Shown in pieces: positions 61,513-64,000 of a DNA stretch of 64,000 nucleotides. Under the pieces are notes generated by a model. That model made no database searches, was not told the DNA's origin, and was given only the letters and a program-made list of their open reading frames with translations. The position numbers and the translations under genes were made by a program. Positions within the stretch are counted from its first letter, which is position 1, and each line of letters starts with the position of its first letter. Source of the stretch: an uncultured Atopobium sp. (lineage in GTDB: Bacteria > Actinomycetota > Coriobacteriia > Coriobacteriales > Atopobiaceae); NCBI GenBank assembly GCA_947090525.1, contig CAMUON010000003.1, forward strand, positions 1 through 64,000, given 5' to 3'.

Positions 61513-62085
61513 CTAATCCTCGAATAAGGGTAATTTCTCGAGGTAGATGATATCGTCTCGATCGGCTGCATTTCCTTCTGCAAGAAGGGCTGCACGGGCA
61601 ATCACCTGAGCGCCTACCTTTTCCGCAAGCAAATCAATACCTTCAAGACTTTCACCTGTAGAAATCACGTCGTCTATCAACACAACGCGTGCATTTTGAA
61701 TATACTCGTAATCGCTTTTGTCCAGGTAGAGGGTCTGAGTTTTTTGCGTGGTGATGGAATTTACACTCACGCACAAAGGATTCACCATGTAAGGTTTCTT
61801 CGATTTACGCGCGACGACATAGTGCTTAAGGCCAAGAATCCGCGAAAGTTCCTGCGCCAAAGGAATGCCCTTGGCTTCGGCTGTCATCAAGCAATCGATA
61901 TCCTTGGGAAGCTTATCGGCAAGCGCGCGTGCGGCTGCTACCACCAATTCAGCATCGCCAAGTATAACGAAACTCGCGATGCGCAAATGCTCGCTTACGC
62001 GCACGATCGGAAGTTCACGCGTAAGACCTGCGAGATGAAGTGTATAGTGCGAAGATGAGCTTGCATCTTCTGTTGTGTGAGACAT
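61513..62085 (-). CDS. Purine phosphoribosyltransferase (Apt/Xpt-like)
   Basis: Type I phosphoribosyltransferase of 190 residues that should join a purine base to PRPP. The PRPP motif is VVLIDDVISTGES near residue 128, with EAKGIPLAQELS ahead of it (adenine/xanthine phosphoribosyltransferase pattern). ATG at 62085 follows AAAGGAAC. It is the downstream partner of a nucleobase permease, so salvage of an imported purine is the natural reading. Whether the base is adenine, xanthine or guanine cannot be decided here. Confidence 0.85.
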   Translation of the reverse strand: MSHTTEDASSSSHYTLHLAGLTRELPIVRVSEHLRIASFVILGDAELVVAAARALADKLPKDIDCLMTAEAKGIPLAQELSRILGLKHYVVARKSKKPYMVNPLCVSVNSITTQKTQTLYLDKSDYEYIQNARVVLIDDVISTGESLEGIDLLAEKVGAQVIARAALLAEGNAADRDDIIYLEKLPLFED

Positions 62086-62202
62086 ACAAGTTCCTTTCAG
62101 AACGTACAGAACTAATGAGCATAAAAAGCGCACAAGAGTGCGGGTAAACGCACGTACAGGCGCTGCAGCACGTAAAGACCTGTAGCACGTGTAAAAGTAC
62201 GG

Positions 62203-63396
62203 CTAGAGGCAAAGACCTGCAGCAAAAAGCGACTTAAGCACGACGCCCAAAACCATACCAACAAACGGATCGACAAACGCAGTAGCTCCCATAGTCGTCG
62301 CTGCGACCACAGCGTCTTGTGGAGATGCTCCTCCAAACGCAAGCGGGGCGTTATTGCCGACCGTTACAACGATGCCCAAAATCAACAAAAAGCCAGCTAT
62401 CGATTGAGCAGGAATGAATTTTCCGATTTTCGGCAAGAGCCCACAAAACAGAAGCGCGCCCATAGCAACCATCATGATGATGCCGGCGGTCACGGGATGA
62501 TGAGCAGATGCGGTTGCCGAAATGATTGCCTCAACAGGAGCTCCTCCAAAAAGCGACGTCACAACGTCGGCAAGACTTGAGTAGATCGAAAGAATGTCGA
62601 TATTTTGGCTGCCATGGGCAAGACTTGCAGTAATATTGCCAAACGCGATGTTTGCGCCCACATTAAGGCATGCCATAGCGAGGGCTCCACGAATAATGCG
62701 TACGCTGAGCTGGGGTTTGTGAAAAACGAAATGGGTACGGATATACGATGCGATAGATCCTCCACAAGGCTTTTGAGCACCTGCATCCCTTAGGGTAGTG
62801 CTTTCTGCGGCGTCGCAAGAAGACGCAGCTTCTTTGGCCGCAGGTGCGAGTGCTTGATCATGCGTCGAATCTAAGCAGCTTGGGCAATATGTTTTCATCA
62901 CATATTGAATGATGCTCGAGATAATAACACTTCCGCAGATCGTGTACACGAGATCGTGTCCGAGGAAGAAATAAATAATCGCCGCGCTCAAAATACTAGA
63001 AAGAGCGACGATACGAGCCTCTTTGATCATATTGAGGGCAAGACGGCCAAGCACAATGCCCACGCCCGCCATCATCGCGTTGATGATGATGGGACCGGAA
63101 AGATTAACGGCAGCCTGCTGAAGTCCCAGGATACCCACAACGAGCATGATAAGCCCGCCAAAGAAAATCATCGAAAGCGTCTCTCGTATATTTTTGCCGA
63201 GCGTGTGAGCCATAACGATGGTTTCAGCCTGAAAAGAAATCGGAGCTAGGCTGTTGAACGCGAAACAGCAAATAGCTCCGATGAAGAAACCGAGTGATGT
63301 AGGAATGGACGCAAAGCCCAAAGACATTGCGAGCAGCCCTTGCGGAAGCCCGTTGAGTATAACTCCAAGAGCTGCAAGAATATCTGAAATATCCAT
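62203..63396 (-). CDS. Nucleobase permease (NCS2/AzgA-like)
   Basis: 397-residue membrane protein with ten or more hydrophobic segments. Motifs typical of xanthine/uracil and AzgA-type permeases include SLGFFIGAICCFAFNSLAPISFQAET at the first half-helix and SLFGGAPVEAIISATASAHH at the second. The central loop (about 180-220) is polar and Ala-rich. It precedes the purine phosphoribosyltransferase gene, so it probably imports a purine base. The typical purine riboswitch core was not seen upstream. Confidence 0.82.
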   Translation of the reverse strand: MDISDILAALGVILNGLPQGLLAMSLGFASIPTSLGFFIGAICCFAFNSLAPISFQAETIVMAHTLGKNIRETLSMIFFGGLIMLVVGILGLQQAAVNLSGPIIINAMMAGVGIVLGRLALNMIKEARIVALSSILSAAIIYFFLGHDLVYTICGSVIISSIIQYVMKTYCPSCLDSTHDQALAPAAKEAASSCDAAESTTLRDAGAQKPCGGSIASYIRTHFVFHKPQLSVRIIRGALAMACLNVGANIAFGNITASLAHGSQNIDILSIYSSLADVVTSLFGGAPVEAIISATASAHHPVTAGIIMMVAMGALLFCGLLPKIGKFIPAQSIAGFLLILGIVVTVGNNAPLAFGGASPQDAVVAATTMGATAFVDPFVGMVLGVVLKSLFAAGLCL

Positions 63397-64000
63397 GAAT
63401 CAAATCCTTTCCAAAAACGGTGTGCACGATTCGCATAACCTGTAATGCACAACCTGTAATGCGCAACCAGTAAGCTGTAGGATACTTTTAGTTGCGCAAA
63501 CGCGTAAGAATACCTAAGCAGCTGTCTGGACAACAAAGCAGTCATGCACAGACCATTACCGCTTTTACCCTACCATGTGCAGCTACGTTTTTATGCACAA
63601 TAGAACAGTACTTACTCGTCTGAAATTAGATTGTTACGTGCGGGAAATTTTTCTATAACAGATATGAAACAATACATGGAAAATAATTTTTAGGCTAAAT
63701 AGCTGTGGTTTTAATGGTTATAAAAAGAAAAATATATTCTAATTTGATATATAAAAGCTTTTTTAATCAAATAAAATGTCTTTTACACGCAAAGTCACAA
63801 AATATATGTTATGCATTTTTATTCTGGAAACTAAAGATAGCAACATGCGCGTATGCATTGTATAAAACAAGAATGAAGTGCAACTCTCCCAACAAAACGC
63901 AATAAAAGCTTTTGGAGTCTTGTGAAAAATGAGATACGTTCTTGAAGCCCTTTTTCTAGAGCGGGAACAATGCAACAACATAAACAATGTGATTTGAATG
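63397..64000. other. Gene-free right end of the window
   Basis: The first part is the leader of the permease, with three 14-bp tandem units at 63433-63474 (GCATAACCTGTAAT type). From about 63600 on the sequence is very AT-rich with only short overlapping frames lacking start signals. AAAGCTTTT occurs twice (63755, 63907). No RNA gene or riboswitch is recognised. Confidence 0.5.
63433..63474. repeat. 14-bp tandem repeat upstream of the permease gene
   Basis: Units GCATAACCTGTAAT, GCACAACCTGTAAT and GCGCAACCAGTAAG lie 37-80 bases ahead of the permease start. They could be a tandem regulator site or a slippage repeat. Confidence 0.6.

Noticed and set aside
63397..63650. Purine riboswitch ahead of the permease and phosphoribosyltransferase genes
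   Set aside because: The conserved core of the purine aptamer was not found; only a short tandem repeat and AT-rich sequence are present.
63763..63987. 74-codon frame near the right end
   Set aside because: AT-rich, no start signal, and no recognisable motif; overlapping frames on the other strand are equally long.

Overview
The window looks like the chromosome of an anaerobic actinobacterium of the class Coriobacteriia. The reasons are an actinobacterial-type integration host factor (mIHF) beside gmk and rpoZ, a Dus-LepA-S20 neighbourhood, a class 1B PyrD/PyrK pair, a fused ECF ATPase and a roughly balanced base composition. A small-genome member of the Eggerthellaceae such as Cryptobacterium would fit, but I cannot prove the genus. 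Almost every gene from 1.2 kb to 58.3 kb, and again from 61.5 to 63.4 kb, lies on the minus strand. The plus-strand exceptions are rpsT, an AAA ATPase gene, tRNA-Ala and purH.

Layout: 1-1176 is gene-free and repeat-rich (GTAT microsatellite, MITE-like inverted repeat, first copy of a dispersed repeat). 1177-6815 is a complete de novo UMP operon, pyrR-pyrB-pyrC-pyrK-pyrD-pyrF read leftward, behind an attenuator-like leader. 6908-12564 is a surface-polysaccharide cluster with three family 2 glycosyltransferases and a two-gene ABC exporter. 12732-24499 is housekeeping: recO, era, dgkA, ybeY, mtaB, dnaJ, a second membrane-anchored DnaJ-like gene, hemW, dus, lepA. After rpsT (plus strand) and holA comes an AT-rich accessory island (about 26.2-29.5 kb) inserted between holA and comEC. 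It carries a DUF4143-type ATPase, an intact DinJ/YafQ toxin-antitoxin pair and the remains of two further toxin-antitoxin modules. Next are comEC, comEA, thiI, rpoZ, gmk, mIHF, leuS, an IMP dehydrogenase and a processive membrane glycosyltransferase. A second copy of the dispersed repeat follows (41.5-41.9 kb), then an RluD-family synthase, lspA, ileS with a T-box-like leader, nadD-proA-proB-obg, and a complete ECF transporter.

The ECF transporter (T, fused A-A', S) is preceded by a short reading frame of 31 codons with four Trp codons, a strong ribosome site and a downstream intrinsic terminator. This is a classic Trp attenuator and points to tryptophan as the substrate. The right end holds a C69 peptidase, a glycerol-type aquaporin, tRNA-Ala(GGC), purH, a small AT-rich insert with a membrane protein bounded by repeated hairpins, and a purine phosphoribosyltransferase/permease pair.

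The least explained features are these: a 355-360 bp dispersed repeat with a central hairpin whose two arms co-vary between copies; a DnaJ paralogue whose C-terminal chaperone domain is replaced by membrane helices; a recurring TAGGGCTATAGG motif at both AT-rich islands; widespread Ala/Gly/Pro low-complexity insertions in otherwise conserved enzymes; and a T-box-like ileS leader lacking the canonical tRNA-end-binding bulge.
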